64,000 nt of DNA from Hansfordia pulvinata (lineage: Eukaryota; Ascomycota; Sordariomycetes; Xylariales). This document shows positions 31,990-44,154 of this stretch, piece by piece. Made by a program: the position numbers and the translations under genes. Location of the stretch: the NCBI GenBank assembly GCA_006538405.1, contig BJKQ01000010.1, forward strand, positions 1,674,001-1,738,000. The letters are read 5' to 3'. Positions within the stretch are counted from its first letter, which is position 1. Every line of letters begins with the position of its first letter. The notes under the pieces were generated by a model that was given only the letters and a program-made list of their open reading frames with translations, did no database searches and had not been told where the DNA came from.

Positions 31990-33054
31990 ATTCTTCCACT
32001 GCGCCCAGGCTTTCCTTTCTTCTCCTTTTCCCTTTTTGGCATATTTGGACAGCTTCCAACCCAGGACAGAACGTGACACGAAAGGCGTATTGGCGTATAG
32101 CGAGGCATGGGAGAACAGATATCAGGCGGTACATCAGGCAGCGGGCTGAGATGCGTAGGTCACATCCTGCTACATAGCATGTGCATAGAGAATCGAGAGG
32201 ACAAGGCATCTCGGTACAATGGTGTCTTTTCCTTCGATGATGTCTTCTTCGGCTTTAAGCTCAGATCATCGCGAGCCCACCCAGTGTATTGAGCCCGTAC
32301 GTACTAAGGGAACCCATGGCAAAGCGTCTGGGAAATGCAGTCAGCCAGCCCCCTCCTGTCAGCGGTCGCGGATGATGGAGGCTCTTGTGTCCCATGTCTC
32401 GCGAACAGCGCTTCGGCGATTCTACGACCTCTGGCTTACACCCAGCAGCATTTCCAGGAATGCGCCTTGTCCGCTTTAGCCTGGGCGGCGGGCGGACGGA
32501 CGTTCTAGGCTCGATACTGGCGCCACCATCACCCAGTCGTATTTGCTCGTTTCTTCCTTTTCATTCGTATTGCATAAGGGAACAGAGCTGCCAGGGAGAT
32601 TCGCTGCTATATGGGGCCAGGGAGTCAGCCAACCCGTTCCTAATCAGGTCATGCTTAACATGATATGACGGTTACAAAGCTCCCAGTATCTTGGGCAGGT
32701 ATGAGCGAGACGGTGGCCAAAGGCGAAAGATGTGCATGTCCATCTGCGCGGACACAGCCCCCAGTGAGCACGGGGGAGAAAGGGGTATATATCTGTATGT
32801 GGCATCTCAACATGGCCCTCCTAGTTAAGGGCCGCATCTGACCCGATGCAGCGATTGCTGGTCGTTTCTGAGGCACAAGCCGCAGCTGTACCTCTTATAT
32901 GAGTCTTCGCACAGAACTTCGTGGTCCTGCGGCACATTGCGACTGGTCTGGGTGTAGATCATGACTCCCAGCAGCGTCCAACCCTATTGCTGAAACCGAG
33001 GCCAGATGGCCGCAAGTCAAACGGATAGACGAGCAACGCTGGCCGGTGCCAGTA
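31990..33054. other. Convergent intergenic region PRI1 / HAD-SAK gene
   Basis: About 1.07 kb between converging stops. No repeat or open frame of note was seen. Confidence 0.55.
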
Positions 33055-34850
33055 TCAGTAAAAGTTTTGCAAGTCTGAGCCTCCACCAGCATTCGCTTTG
33101 GAAGACTGGCCTCCTTGAGCAGACCATGATGCACGGTTCTGCCCAGATTTTTGGTTCTTTGATGACAGTTTAGGGAAGCTGTCATCATAAGATACTGAGC
33201 CATACCCGTCCTGTCCTCCTCGGGCACCAACATCATCAAGGGACTTGTAACCGCCCCCTTTTCCACCGCCGCCGCCGCCGCCGCCGCCGCCACGGCCCGA
33301 ACCCTTGAAGCCACCACCACGTGAAGAGGCGTTACGAAATCCTCTGTTCGACGAATTACCGCCACGTCCGCCCCGGCCACCGCGGCCTGAGTGAGCATGT
33401 TGGGCACCGCCGCGCGAATGGTTGTTGTGGAAGCCGCCCCTCGTGCGACCGTCCTCGCCGTTCCCCGGGTGTTTTCGCTTGTTGTTTTTGTTCTGTGTGT
33501 CGTAAGCACCGCCCTCTGGCTCGATGCGGAGCATGACCTTCTCGCCGACTGTCGTTTCAAGAAATAGAGCCTGATCTGGAGAAACAGGGCGCCAGTCTTG
33601 TATGTTGCCTCCATCGGCCGGACGCGCACCCTTACGCAGAGCGACAACGACGTACGGAAACGGGTTTTCCGTGTGATAGGTGGCAGTTGCGGGGACTGGT
33701 TGGAGAGCCGCCGCCCACACGCTGTTCTCCAGGCAGCCTGTGTGAGTAACCTGCCACTTCAGCTTTGCGTTGAGGCCTCCGACCTTGCTGAGAATCTCCG
33801 GCGGACATGCGCGAGGACAGATCATGATTTGGTTCGCATGCACTTTGAGCTCGTCTGGGCGGTGGCTGGGAAGACTGACAAGCGACAGCAGCCGCTTTGT
33901 GTCCTCTGGGTCAATCATGTAGCTTGTGAAAAACACACTCTTACGGATAGACAGCCGGTCACGGCGCGCTTGCTTGCTTTGGCCGACCAATGCGTTGTGG
34001 CTGTTGACGAGATGTTGGATCTCGGCAACCTCGACAACCGGGTCGAGATTGGTGGAAATGTCCGCAACTTCGACGACCTCGAAAGTGATGGGGCCTCGAG
34101 TACGATTGGCGAGTTGGCGCTGGTTGTATTCGGAGAAGAACGAGCGGAAGCCCGCAACGTGTTTGGGACGGTCTTCGTAGAGCCGGATGTCTTGTGCATA
34201 TCGGTACGTCCCCATGACAGATTCAAGGAAGGCCTGCTTGAACTGCATGGTGCTGCGAAAACGCTCGTTATTCGGTCCGGCGGCGGGTTTGAGGCCTATC
34301 ATGTCGAACTCGAGGCCCTTGCTGGCGACGATGCGCTTGAGCAGATCAGAGAAGCCGGCCTCACTGCGACCGGTGAGCAGAATGCAGACAGCGCCTTGCT
34401 GCTGCATCGTCAGGCGGACGAGCTCGACGACCTTTTCATTCCACCAGCCGTCCCAGGCCTTGACCTCTTCGCGATCGACCCCATCGCCTGTGGCAGCCAG
34501 GATGCGAGAGTCGTGCCACCAGCCCCCATTGACGAAGATGTCGGGGCTACCGAGCTGACCGAGTGTTTGTGAGTTCCAGAGTTTCGGATTCGGAAGCGGG
34601 GTCTGAAATACTGCAAGCCAAGGGGAAAATTAGCTTGGGCGCGTCTTCGCGATCTCTTGTCAACCGATATGAACGCACATGTGTTGTCGAAGTCGTAGAC
34701 ATGTATTGAGGCGATTGAGTCTGCCGGGGGCAATTGCTTGCCGTGGAGGATGGACCATCTGCTCAGGGCTGTGATGGTATGGTACTGGCCATTGGCATTG
34801 GGCCGGAGGCCTGAGAAAACTTGGAGGACATGGCTGGCTGGCGCGGCCAC
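33055..34850 (-). CDS. HAD-superfamily 'Swiss Army Knife' RNA-repair-like protein with RGG tail
   Basis: Exons 34679-34850 and 33055-34610 give 575 residues. The HAD nucleophile motif is HVYDFDNTLFQTPLP, created by the splice junction (T|TA). Motif II lies in CILLTGRSEAGFSDLL, and an acidic HAD motif in IRLYEDRPKHVAGF. This matches the fungal family named Swiss Army Knife RNA repair-like, in which a HAD domain is proposed to act on RNA ends; experimental evidence is thin. The C-terminal 130 residues are a Gly/Arg/Asn-rich RGG region (SGRGGRGGRGGNSSNRGFR, then a Gly10 run), typical of RNA-binding proteins and methylated arginines. This supports a nucleic-acid role. The start is the first ATG and gives the SHVLQVFSGLRPNANG segment before motif I. 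Confidence 0.88.
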
Positions 34851-35862
34851 ACGTGTATTCGCGATCGATCACGCCAAGGTCTCGGGTAGCGCGCGAAGAT
34901 GACAGAGCAGGGCCTGATTGAAAAGGTCGTCGGAAGCCACATGCGAGCCTAGAAGAGCGTCATCTTGAGGGCAGTATAGGCAGATTGCTGGCGGAGGAGA
35001 ATCGCAAGGCGAGAACCAGGTGGATGACCGAGGACGGTGCAGGGGATAGAGAAGGGCAATATGAAGAGAAGTGGAATGGAAGTGGAATAGGCAATCGTGT
35101 GTCGTGGCTGCGAGGTCTCTGTAGGCGAATAAATGGGCGCAGAAATGGCACGTATGCGAACGAAGCAAATTCAGGACAATGCGACGAGATGCTTGCGCCG
35201 GTGCGAATGGGGAGGCAAGGTACCAGCGAAGAAGTCGAGGCGCCAGAGAGAGATGGGGCTCGGAGGTGCGTGACGAATGGCGAAGAGCGCGTCACTACCA
35301 ACTCTAGGGTGGTCGCCAGAGCGAGACCCTGAGAGACTCAGAGAGTACATGAAACGCGATGACTCTTACTGGTCCGGCACCTCAAAAGGTGCTGGGCGGA
35401 GCCGCAAGCCCGGCCAAGATTCAAGTATCGCTCAAGTACCTACTCTCCCCGGGGCCCCAGTTGCGCCTGCAATTACTGGCATGATTGTACTGGCATCCAT
35501 GGATCGCAGGAGATAAGGGTTCCGTGCTTTGAGCACTCAGAAGGCCAACGACTATTTATTTACTACCTAGAACCATTCAATGTCGGATCCATGGACTTGG
35601 CTCACCCATGCGCCATTCATTGACGACAATGTCTTCTTCGTGACACTGGGCCTGGCCCGGTTCCCACCCCTCCCCCCCCCCCCGCGCGCGCGTAACTGAT
35701 GCAGTCCGTCCGGCGTTTCCCAGCTTGTCGCAATCGGCTAGCGATTGTGCTTTCACAGTAGCTGGCGCATATCTAGCCGACCATCGTCGCGTGGGAGATC
35801 CTGATGCTTACTGAAACGATTCACGGTATTCGGTGCAATAGAGTGCGCAGAAAGACTCGGAA
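34851..35862. other. Intergenic region upstream of the HAD-SAK gene
   Basis: About 1.0 kb. It includes a C12 run at 35672-35683 that passes directly into an alternating CG run to 35692. No gene is supported. Confidence 0.5.
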
Positions 35863-36714
35863 TTAAGCACCAATGCCATGGTTGCGTGAAGCTCTACTCC
35901 TAGTTCCATCAACGCGAGCCTCTTTCGCCTCAATCTTGCCCTTCGAGCCGGGGCTCAGCGTTACCATACAGACTAAACTGGGTTGAAACGCCATATAGCC
36001 GTCAAGCTCTGCAATCCGAGCCAGAGACTGGAACAGACGGGAGAACTTGTAGTGTAATTTGGACAACGAATTGCCACGCTTCCCATTTTGATGTTGGCGT
36101 CCACGTCGCATCTGACCGAATTCGAAACTCAAGAGGTTCTCGAGTCCTACGATCATGATTACACCAGCAGCGGCCACTATTGGCTTTTTTGCTAACTCTG
36201 CGGCATGCCTTCGTTCTGTACATCCACCTCGACTGCTGCTGTCGGACGGGAGGCGCCGAGCAAAAACGTCTTGCATTGACGAAAATGTCTCATTGAGGGG
36301 GCGAGTCGGGGAGTCTGCTGAGTGCGCGAAGGAAGATGCGAGTTCGGACGTTGATGGAGAGTGTCTGTGAGATTGGAGAGAAAGCCTGCCAAATTCTGTT
36401 AGAAGTGTAACCCAGTCGATCGCAATGAATGACAGGCAGAAATTGTGACCACAAAATCAGAAAATGATAGAACAATGGTGAGTGAAAGAATCATGCTCGT
36501 GAAACGAGTCATAAACAGCCTCTAAAAGATCATCATGAAAGGTCGAAGAGATGAGGGTAACTGCAGCTCGAAGAGATAGCAGGGTTGGGAACTTACCGGA
36601 TTTGACGTTCGACTGAGCCAAGGTACACATGCATTGGGCCCCATGGTTCAGTGAGATGTCTTGGGGACGCACCAGACCTTTCGCAACATGGGAAATCGGA
36701 TTCGGTATGTACAA
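35863..36714 (-). CDS. Tentative two-exon hypothetical protein (216 aa)
   Basis: I do not recognise the product. On the minus strand an ATG at 36714 opens a 118-base exon ending at a perfect GTAAGT donor (36596-36591). A perfect acceptor CTAACAG ends at 36396, and the frame continues open to 35863; together they give 216 residues with phase kept. The second exon cannot be extended upstream without the intron because a TAA directly precedes the acceptor. The protein is Ser/Arg/Lys-rich, with one hydrophobic stretch (KKPIVAAAGVIMIVGLENLL) that could be a single membrane span. Against it: the ATG is only 40 bases from the stop of the complex I gene on the same strand, so the intron could belong to a spliced 3' UTR of that gene or the true start may differ. 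Confidence 0.38.
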
Positions 36715-36754
36715 GTCTACAGGTGGATATCATCGCGCGCGGTCGTCGCCGCCC

Positions 36755-37583
36755 TTACTCCACGGTCGCCTTCACGGGGTTGATTTCGACGCCGTACTTC
36801 TCCTTTAATCGCTCACGTCGCCGCTCTTCGTAGCCCGGGGGCTGGATACCTGGAACGAGAGAACAGAGATTAGCGTTATGAAATTGCATAGCAAGCCAGG
36901 TGACGAAGTTACCTCTACCCTCACCAACGTCGGCAATTGTCTCCGAGAGCGGCCGCCTGCGGTTCTTCCTCATGGCTTCTTTCCGGTCAAACTCTTCCAA
37001 CTCGGACACCTGGTGATTCTGACCGTGTAGGCTGCCACCGGTGAACTCGAAAGCAGTCAGGACGACAGAGAAGACAGCACCGTAGCCGAGAACACGAGGT
37101 AGCCGGCCAGCTATAGCAGGTGTTAGTTGCTGCCGGGATGGTGGCGATGAACAGATGCAACATACCTCTGAGACCCATTACGGCACCGCCCAGGAAAGCA
37201 CCAATGGTGGTGTTGAGCGTGTCGTCCTTCTCACGCAGGTTGGCAGAGGCATCTTTGGCGAAGGTGTAGACAGTGCCAATAGCGGCTGTGGAGGACGCAT
37301 TAGGCAGGGCCAATTGGAAATGCAGAACGCTGTCAAAGAGGGTGCGTAGGGTTATGCGCTCGCGACGGAGTGAGAACTTACCATAGGTGCCAATGGTGCC
37401 GCCAGTGCGGGTAAAGACGCCCCAGGGGCCGACATTGGACCGGGCGAGGGAGTTTTGGACGGACGAGGCGATGAAGCCGGCGCCTCCACCCAGCAGGGCG
37501 CCCTTGATGGCGGACTTGATAGAGTCCTTCTGGTGGAAATGGTGCTCCTCCAGCACCTTGGGGATGGGGCGCGGGTTCGCCAT
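36755..37583 (-). CDS. NADH:ubiquinone oxidoreductase 21.3 kDa subunit (NDUFA11 / Tim17-fold)
   Basis: An accessory membrane-arm subunit of mitochondrial complex I, the fungal counterpart of NDUFA11. Four exons (37382-37583, 37166-37285, 36913-37110, 36755-36849) give 204 residues, all introns in phase 1. The Tim17-like membrane part reads SAIKGALLGGGAGFIASSVQ, WGVFTRTGGTIGTYAAIGTV, GAFLGGAVMGLRAGRLPRVL and YGAVFSVVLTAFEFTGGSL, with Gly-rich helices. The charged C-terminus FDRKEAMRKNRRRPLSETI, then PGYEERRRERLKEKYG, is characteristic of the Neurospora 21.3 kDa subunit family. There is no cleavable presequence, as usual for this fold. It is divergent from UBP2 across a 2.3-kb spacer. Confidence 0.92.
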
Positions 37584-39889
37584 GGTTGCCGTCGGATTGG
37601 GGTGGATGACTGGAGGGTAGCGAGGGGAGAAGGGACGGGATTGGACGGGAGCGAGAAAGAGGTCGTTGCTTTGGTAGCCGCGCGAGTGGCCACCATGGGA
37701 GCAAGGTCAGAGCTTTGAGCCGGATCTGATTGGCCCGCGTTGGGTCAGCCGAAGATTACCCATCAGTATATTTAGCCGTCGAGAAGGCGAGCAATGAAGT
37801 GATAAATAACGTGGCACTGATAATAGAAGACATAATACCGGTGATACTACACATGCACTAGTATCTTCACGATACATAGGCACCCGCCTTGGTTTCGCGA
37901 CAGAAAGGGTACCAGGGTGCCAGGGTACCCGCTTACTGCCTGCGATACTCGTACGTGTGCCTTCGAACATCTACGTCACAACCTCTGCGTCGAATCGAGT
38001 CGCGTCGGGTCAAAAGGAGATAATATACCTACTGACATACACTACATCTACATGTGATGTGGGTAGGTTCAGGCTGGTAAATATGCTTCCGTGTCAAACT
38101 GAACATAGGATCTGTCAAAGGGTGCTCCTTGGGATGAACCGAAGCTATCTTGCATGTCTTGATACGTGCGGAAATATTGTCACTGCCTGACTGACGTATC
38201 TACTGCTAATGAACAGCACAAGATACATGTGAGGTAATCGAGAAACCCCAGGCCTCAGATACTCGCAACTTGTCCATTCCCTACTGTAGGCGTCAACGAC
38301 ACTCAGTAGAAGAGCTACCTTTCCTGGGCGCCCAATATCCCAGAAGGGCTTGCACAATGTCATGTAGGGAGAAATCAAGCTGGAGCATCATCTTAGGCGA
38401 ATATCTGGATCTGTCACTTGGCTGTCCTGCAAATCCACTCATGTGCGTCCTCAGTAATCGATGGCCGCCCGCAAGCCCAGCCACGTCACCGCGCGCGCCT
38501 GCTCTGAGCAGGTCACTGGAGAAGGTACATGGGAAGACGTGGGAGTACAGTGTGTCGTCTTGTACCTCCTGATACAGCCGAATTGGGAGAGCACCTTCAG
38601 CAGCTTCTGCCTCCTTCCAGCTGCCCGGGTTACGGCATCTCTCGGCGCAGCCCCAGCGCCAGCTTTCTCCCGCGTGTCCCGCTGCCAACCTGCAGCTTCG
38701 ACTGGGGCATCGTCGCCTCCACCACCCTAGACCTGGTTCATGCTGGCCCGATTGCACGGGCGTCCAGTCCCTCATCGCCTCCGCCTCTACCTCGACCGCT
38801 GCATTGCGACTCGGTCCTCGTTCGGCTTCGCCGCTTGTCTCTCTCCCGGTCATATCTGCCTCTACTTCATGCACATTATTGAAGGGCGCCATTTCAGCTC
38901 TCTGCCACGTCAGATCCGACAGCCTACTATCGCCGTTCTAGCCCAGCCAGCCTCCCAGCTCGCCACCATTGCCGCCGCCGCCAGCTCCTGTGCCGTCTCC
39001 GTCACTGGGGACATCCTCCCTCCCCGGTCCGCTAGAGGACCCCCGGCCTTCTCGGTACGCGACCACAATCCAGCTGTTGAGGCTGGCATTCGCCTGGATT
39101 GCTTCCGCCCCTCCCTCAAGGTTTGTTCATTTCACTCATCTGCGACTTTTCCTCGCCGAGCTGGCTCCTCGTGCGACTTGCGCCGGAAGCCGCGGAGCAT
39201 CGCATCGAGTCTTGCGGGCTTCTGATTACAAGACGCTTGCCCCGCCTCTTGTCTCGCTGCCACTGCTGATCACCTTCACGTATTGGCCCCCGAGTCTTTT
39301 TCTTTGCCCTATCACCTTGAACCGTCTCCACTGAATCCAGGGCGGTACATGGCCGCGGCACAAAACCTGGCATCGACCTTTCACATCGAATCATTCCCCA
39401 ATATCCATGTTCATAGCTGCAGTGCTGTGGCCATAGACGCACCATGATGCACTCAAGGGCTTGGGCCTCTATAGAAAGCATCTAGCAATGCTATATTGCG
39501 GTTAAGATGGCATCGAAGTCATCCCCTATATCCAACGCTACAGGGACTCACTTCTCTACTTTCTTCAACTCTGACAATTCGCACTCATCTGCTGACCTCC
39601 TCTAGACCGGGCTCGAGTCTTTGTCGTTCTCTTCTACACTCCACGTGCCTTGGCGCTTCAATGCGAGACCCATCACGGCTGTGGTTGCCCCCTTTCGATT
39701 TTACGTGTTTCGAACTTGCGGGCTCGCAGCAGCTCGGGATCCCGGTCGGCGCATCCCCCATCAGGGACTTGTGGCATTACAAGGTTGCCGGTATTCGCTT
39801 ACCTTGAGTCCAATCTGTAGATACGGGGCTGGACACGACTGTGATTTTGTTTCTCACCCCCGTTCAGTTATATTGGCATCTCCGACATC
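37584..39889. other. Bidirectional spacer complex I subunit / UBP2
   Basis: About 2.3 kb between divergent genes. TACTCGTAC lies near 37946. The half nearer UBP2 (38600-39890) is strongly pyrimidine-rich on the + strand, as for a fungal promoter and long leader. Open frames here look like shadows of base composition. No gene is supported. Confidence 0.55.
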
Positions 39890-42800
39890 ATGACCAACAG
39901 TCCCTACTTCAATGCTCCTCAACGGGAGGACCTTGAACTCCTTGAACGCCGGAAACTCGAAGCATCGAGCCGTTTCCGCGAGGAGTCAAATCCTTTGCGT
40001 AGGTGTCTGCAGCTCCATGATGTTCTGGCCTTGTTGCTGATTTACAGCAGCGTACACCTCTCCACGGGCCTTGCGAAGGCTACTCGAGCGTGGCCTGGTT
40101 GTATTCCCTGATCGCAGTCCATGCTCAAGCCACGAGCTGCTCCTTATACCGCAGCAAAACTACGAAAACACTCAAACTCAGTTCGTGTCGGCAGTATGCG
40201 GCAACTGCCATTATCATTTTCACATCAAGAGCGATACCACTCATTGCCAAAGAGCCGGCCCGAGCCATCCCCTTCACATGCTGCTGGTCCATGAGCACAA
40301 GTCCAACGATGAATTGCGGCAGGAACGCAAGCAGTTCTACGATATCAAGGGCTATGTGCGCCTGGTATGCATCGCCCCTGAGTGCCACTTCAGTCTCGAA
40401 ATTTCTACAATGCCTCCAAAACTGAGCGTTTACGAAGTCGACAATTTCAAAGATCACGCCAGGGTCAAGAGGAACCTGGCTCAGGCACGTAGAGAGGATC
40501 CAGAGAGATATGCTGACGCGGCCGCCGATTTTGGCACGAACCCGGCTGGAACCTTGCTGCGCTATCTGACCGATGCACTTAACCGTGAACCCGGTCTGGG
40601 CCCTTTGAAGATCAAGAAGAGGAACAAGAGATTCGAAGTATCCTTTGGTACTGACTTCGACCCCTTATTGCGTAACCTCGGCTTCGAGGAGAGGGAAGAC
40701 GAAGAGGGCGAGCCTTGCTGGTTTATATCGGAACCCGAAGAAGCGAAATGCCCTACACCTTCGGGTACACTTCGAGCGAGGATGGAAGACGCTAGAGCCG
40801 AGGTTGGCCTTCTCAGCAATCTACCTATCGAGCCTGCTTGGAACCGACTGATGCAAGCATTCGGCGGCGAGTATCAAGCTTTCAATTTCGATCCGTCTTT
40901 GACCAACCAAATCTCCGGAGACGACCTGGAAACCCTCGGTTGCCTAGCGGACTTCTCTCCACAGGTCTTCTCATGGGCAGGCTGTCTACTTTCCGACATA
41001 TGCCCACGTCGCCGAGACATCTATATTGAGTCGGCTTTCCGCTGCGTTCGCAACAGGAACGAGGATGCGGTCTACGATCTGACCATGTACAAGTCGCAAT
41101 TCGACTCGGACACTGTCCCCATGCCACGCAGGAAGCCTATAGGTTCTTTGGAATGGATGCGAACCGCAACCCCCCTGTCACTGCTGACGAGTTGATCGGG
41201 GAGTACTACCAGCGCATCCACGCAGATCCAAGTGACGATAACAAGGCCAAGTGCCAACAATATCTCGATGTTATCAGCAGCCAGAATGGGCAGGATCTCA
41301 TCAGCCAGGTGCTCGCGGCAGACCCTCATCAACAAGGAGGGGCACCCGAGGCCAACTCTTCAGCTGCAACAGGTGCTGGCTTGATGAGTATCAGGTCAGC
41401 CACCAATCTGCTCGGTATCGACGCCAACTTCACTCCTGAAATGACTCAAGGCTTTCTGAAAAATCTTGTAAGGTCCCTTTACGTTCTACATATTCCATCT
41501 TGGCACTGACCAGCCACCCCTAGACCCCCGAAACCGACCGCGAGAAGGTTGGCGAAGCGCTCGAAGTTCTGTCCAACCTGAGGAGACACCAAGAGATGCC
41601 CGCCGACGCAAACGATTTTGCCTCTCTTGCGAGAGACTTCAAGCAGAACGGTCCCGACGGGCTGCTGGGCATAGCTCTACCAGATATCCAGCTAGAAACT
41701 CTGCCTGAGCCCTCGACCTATCTGAATGCCCCACCAGGATTGCGGAATATCGGAAACACCTGCTACCTCAATAGCTTGCTTCAATACTTCTACAACGTCA
41801 AAGTCGTCCGAGACATTATCAGCGACCTCGACAACGCCAAGCTGAATCTAGACGAGAACGAAGTTGCAGAGAGGAAAACGGGCGGAAACGGAACGATCGT
41901 AAGCTTTGAAGAGGCTATCGTCGCCCGGCAATGTGAGTCGCCAACCGCCAGATCTCGCTCCACGGCTAACATAATCCGGACAGTTGCCGAAGAGTTGCGC
42001 ACTTTGTTTGAAGACTTGCGGACCACCGCCAATGCGTCTGCACAGCCGTCGCAAAAGCTTGCAAACACGGCGCTGTCGTCGGCAAAAGAGATACTGAGCG
42101 TGGCGCAGCACCAGCAGCCTCCCCCTCTTCCAGCCAGGCCTTCCCCTGCACCTCCGGTTCCGCCGCCTAAAACCACGGAAGATGCTGACATGGTCAACGT
42201 CACTGTGCAGCCTGTCAAGGAACACCGTGAGAGTTCAAGTTCTCGCAGCTCCAATACTCTTGTTGATGGCCAGAACGACCCGCCGCCAGAGACACACATT
42301 CAAGTGAACGACCCCAACGATACGCACAAGGTTGAACTCGCGCCTTCGCCAACAGCGCCGATGAGCAACGACGTCAAGATGGAAGACACAATAGAGCCAC
42401 TGAGCTTCGACGCCAAATGTGCCGAGATATCTCGCCGCCTTGAGCAATCTGATAGGTCTGGGACGGCACAGCAGGACGTCGAAGAGATTATCGGCAACAT
42501 TCTTGAGCATCTGATGCGGGCAATACGTCCCGATGGCCCGATGCAGAACAAACCCGACCTCCAAGCCGACAAAGTGACAAAGACATTCTTCACCACAATC
42601 GTCAACTATACCATTCGCAGCGCAGCACGCAACGCTGAGTCCTCCCTAGAGCCATCTGCCACCGAGGACATTGTCAACGAGGAGATCATCCCGGAGCGGT
42701 GGATCACGGCTTTTCCCCACCCCGACAAAGAGAACAAGGTCCAGTCCGACCTGTATGATGCTCTGGACAGGTACTTTGCCTACGAGTTGCTTTCTGATGG

Positions 42801-43895
42801 TTTCCTTGCTCGATACACCACAATACGGTCGCTGCCCCCTATTCTACACATCTGCATCCAGAGAACAGATGCCTCGGGCATCAAGAACAAGAATCCCGTT
42901 GTGATTCCGGAAACTTTATACCTGGATCGCTATCTTGAGACAGAGAAAGATTCGAGTTTGTGGGGTCTGCGCCGACGTGAGTGGGTCATCAAAGAGCGCA
43001 TCAAGCAGCTGGAATCGAGCATCGCAAAGACTAGCCAGCTGTCTATTGAGAAGATGACAGATGACAGCTGGGGCTTCGTCGAAAAGTCGGAGGGTGGTGC
43101 CGTCTGTCAAGATCTTGTGCTAGACTTGAATGAGGATCTGCTGCGAGACCTTGGCTACAAGAATCCCAGCCGAGCTGCGCAGCCCCGCGAAGTGTTGAGG
43201 GAGGCCACATTGTCTGAGCAGGAGGTTTTGAGCGAGACAGACGGGAGCTTGCCACCTTCTGAGTTCATGGAATTCATTCATGATGCTGCTAAAGAGCAGC
43301 AGGATTGGGACGTTGCCCGCCTTGTGGATCTACGCAAAGAAGAGCGTGAGATGTTTACATCGTTGCAGAACGAGAAGTACAGCCTCCACGCCATCATCTG
43401 CCATGGCGGCGGGATGAGCGCCGGCCACTATTGGGTGAGTTTGCGAGATCAACAGGCGAAGGGACTCTACAGACCCCCAACGCTCTCGCTACCATATGGA
43501 CGGACTGGCTGACAGATCAACAGGTTTGGATTCGCGATTTCGAAAGGAAAACGTGGTACAAGTACAACGACAGCACCGTCACCGAAGATACGCGGGGCTC
43601 TCAGGCACTCCTGGAGGAGTTGAACAACAGCGGCGACCCCTATTATGTCGCATACGTTCGTGATGAAAATAAGCACGAACTTGTTGATGTCCCTCATCGG
43701 CTCGTTGCGCAGGCAGCAGAAGATGGAGACGTAGACATGCAAGTTGTCGAGGGCGTTAGGCCGTCGCCGGGTCACGCAGCCAAGTTTGCCAGCGGGCCCG
43801 ATGGCCCTTCTAAGTCAGAGCTCGATGAAGCTGGGGGCATTGGCGGATCGCCAAAGGGCTTCCAGGACGATACCCCACCGTACGAAATCTTGTAG
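39890..43895 (+). CDS. UBP2: Ubiquitin carboxyl-terminal hydrolase UBP2 (apparent frameshift)
   Basis: A USP-family deubiquitinase; yeast Ubp2 antagonises Rsp5 and trims K63-linked chains. Exons are 39890-39998, 40048-41467, 41524-41932, 41984-43434 and 43524-43895. The long N-terminal region (CGNCHYHFHIK, YEVDNFKDHARVKRNLAQAR, EAYRFFGMD) matches fungal Ubp2. The Cys box is GLRNIGNTCYLNSLLQYFY (about C590). The His box is HAIICHGGGMSAGHYW (about H1128), followed after an intron by WYKYNDSTVTE. A proline-rich insert (PPPLPARPSPAPPVPPPK) splits the catalytic domain. At about 41124 the frame breaks between DSDTVPMP and TQEAYRFFG; one more C in ATGCCAC restores it, giving 1253 residues. Intron 1 ends in a tandem CAGCAG acceptor. 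Intron 3 is only 51 bases and stop-free. Confidence 0.93.
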
Positions 43896-44154
43896 GGAGT
43901 TGGGCCGGGTCCAGGAGCGTACGAACCTGTATCATCTTGGTGCGACGCGTTCCTTGCATGATGGTTGTCAATGTCACGAGCAGTCGAAATATATGGAAAC
44001 AGAAAACTTTTATTCACTCTTGCGTATATGTTCTTGTCTAAGTGTGTACCTGTATGTTCGATGCCGGCGGTAACTGGATGAGGGCACGTTGTGTCTTGAC
44101 ATACCCCTCGCCTTCTTGGGCCTGGGTAAGTTAGGTAGTTTGAGTAAGCAAGGT

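Noticed and set aside
38293..39334. Several overlapping 90-200 codon frames between the complex I gene and UBP2
   Set aside because: They coincide with a strongly pyrimidine-rich stretch that fits promoter and leader DNA; none has motifs or a consistent splice model.
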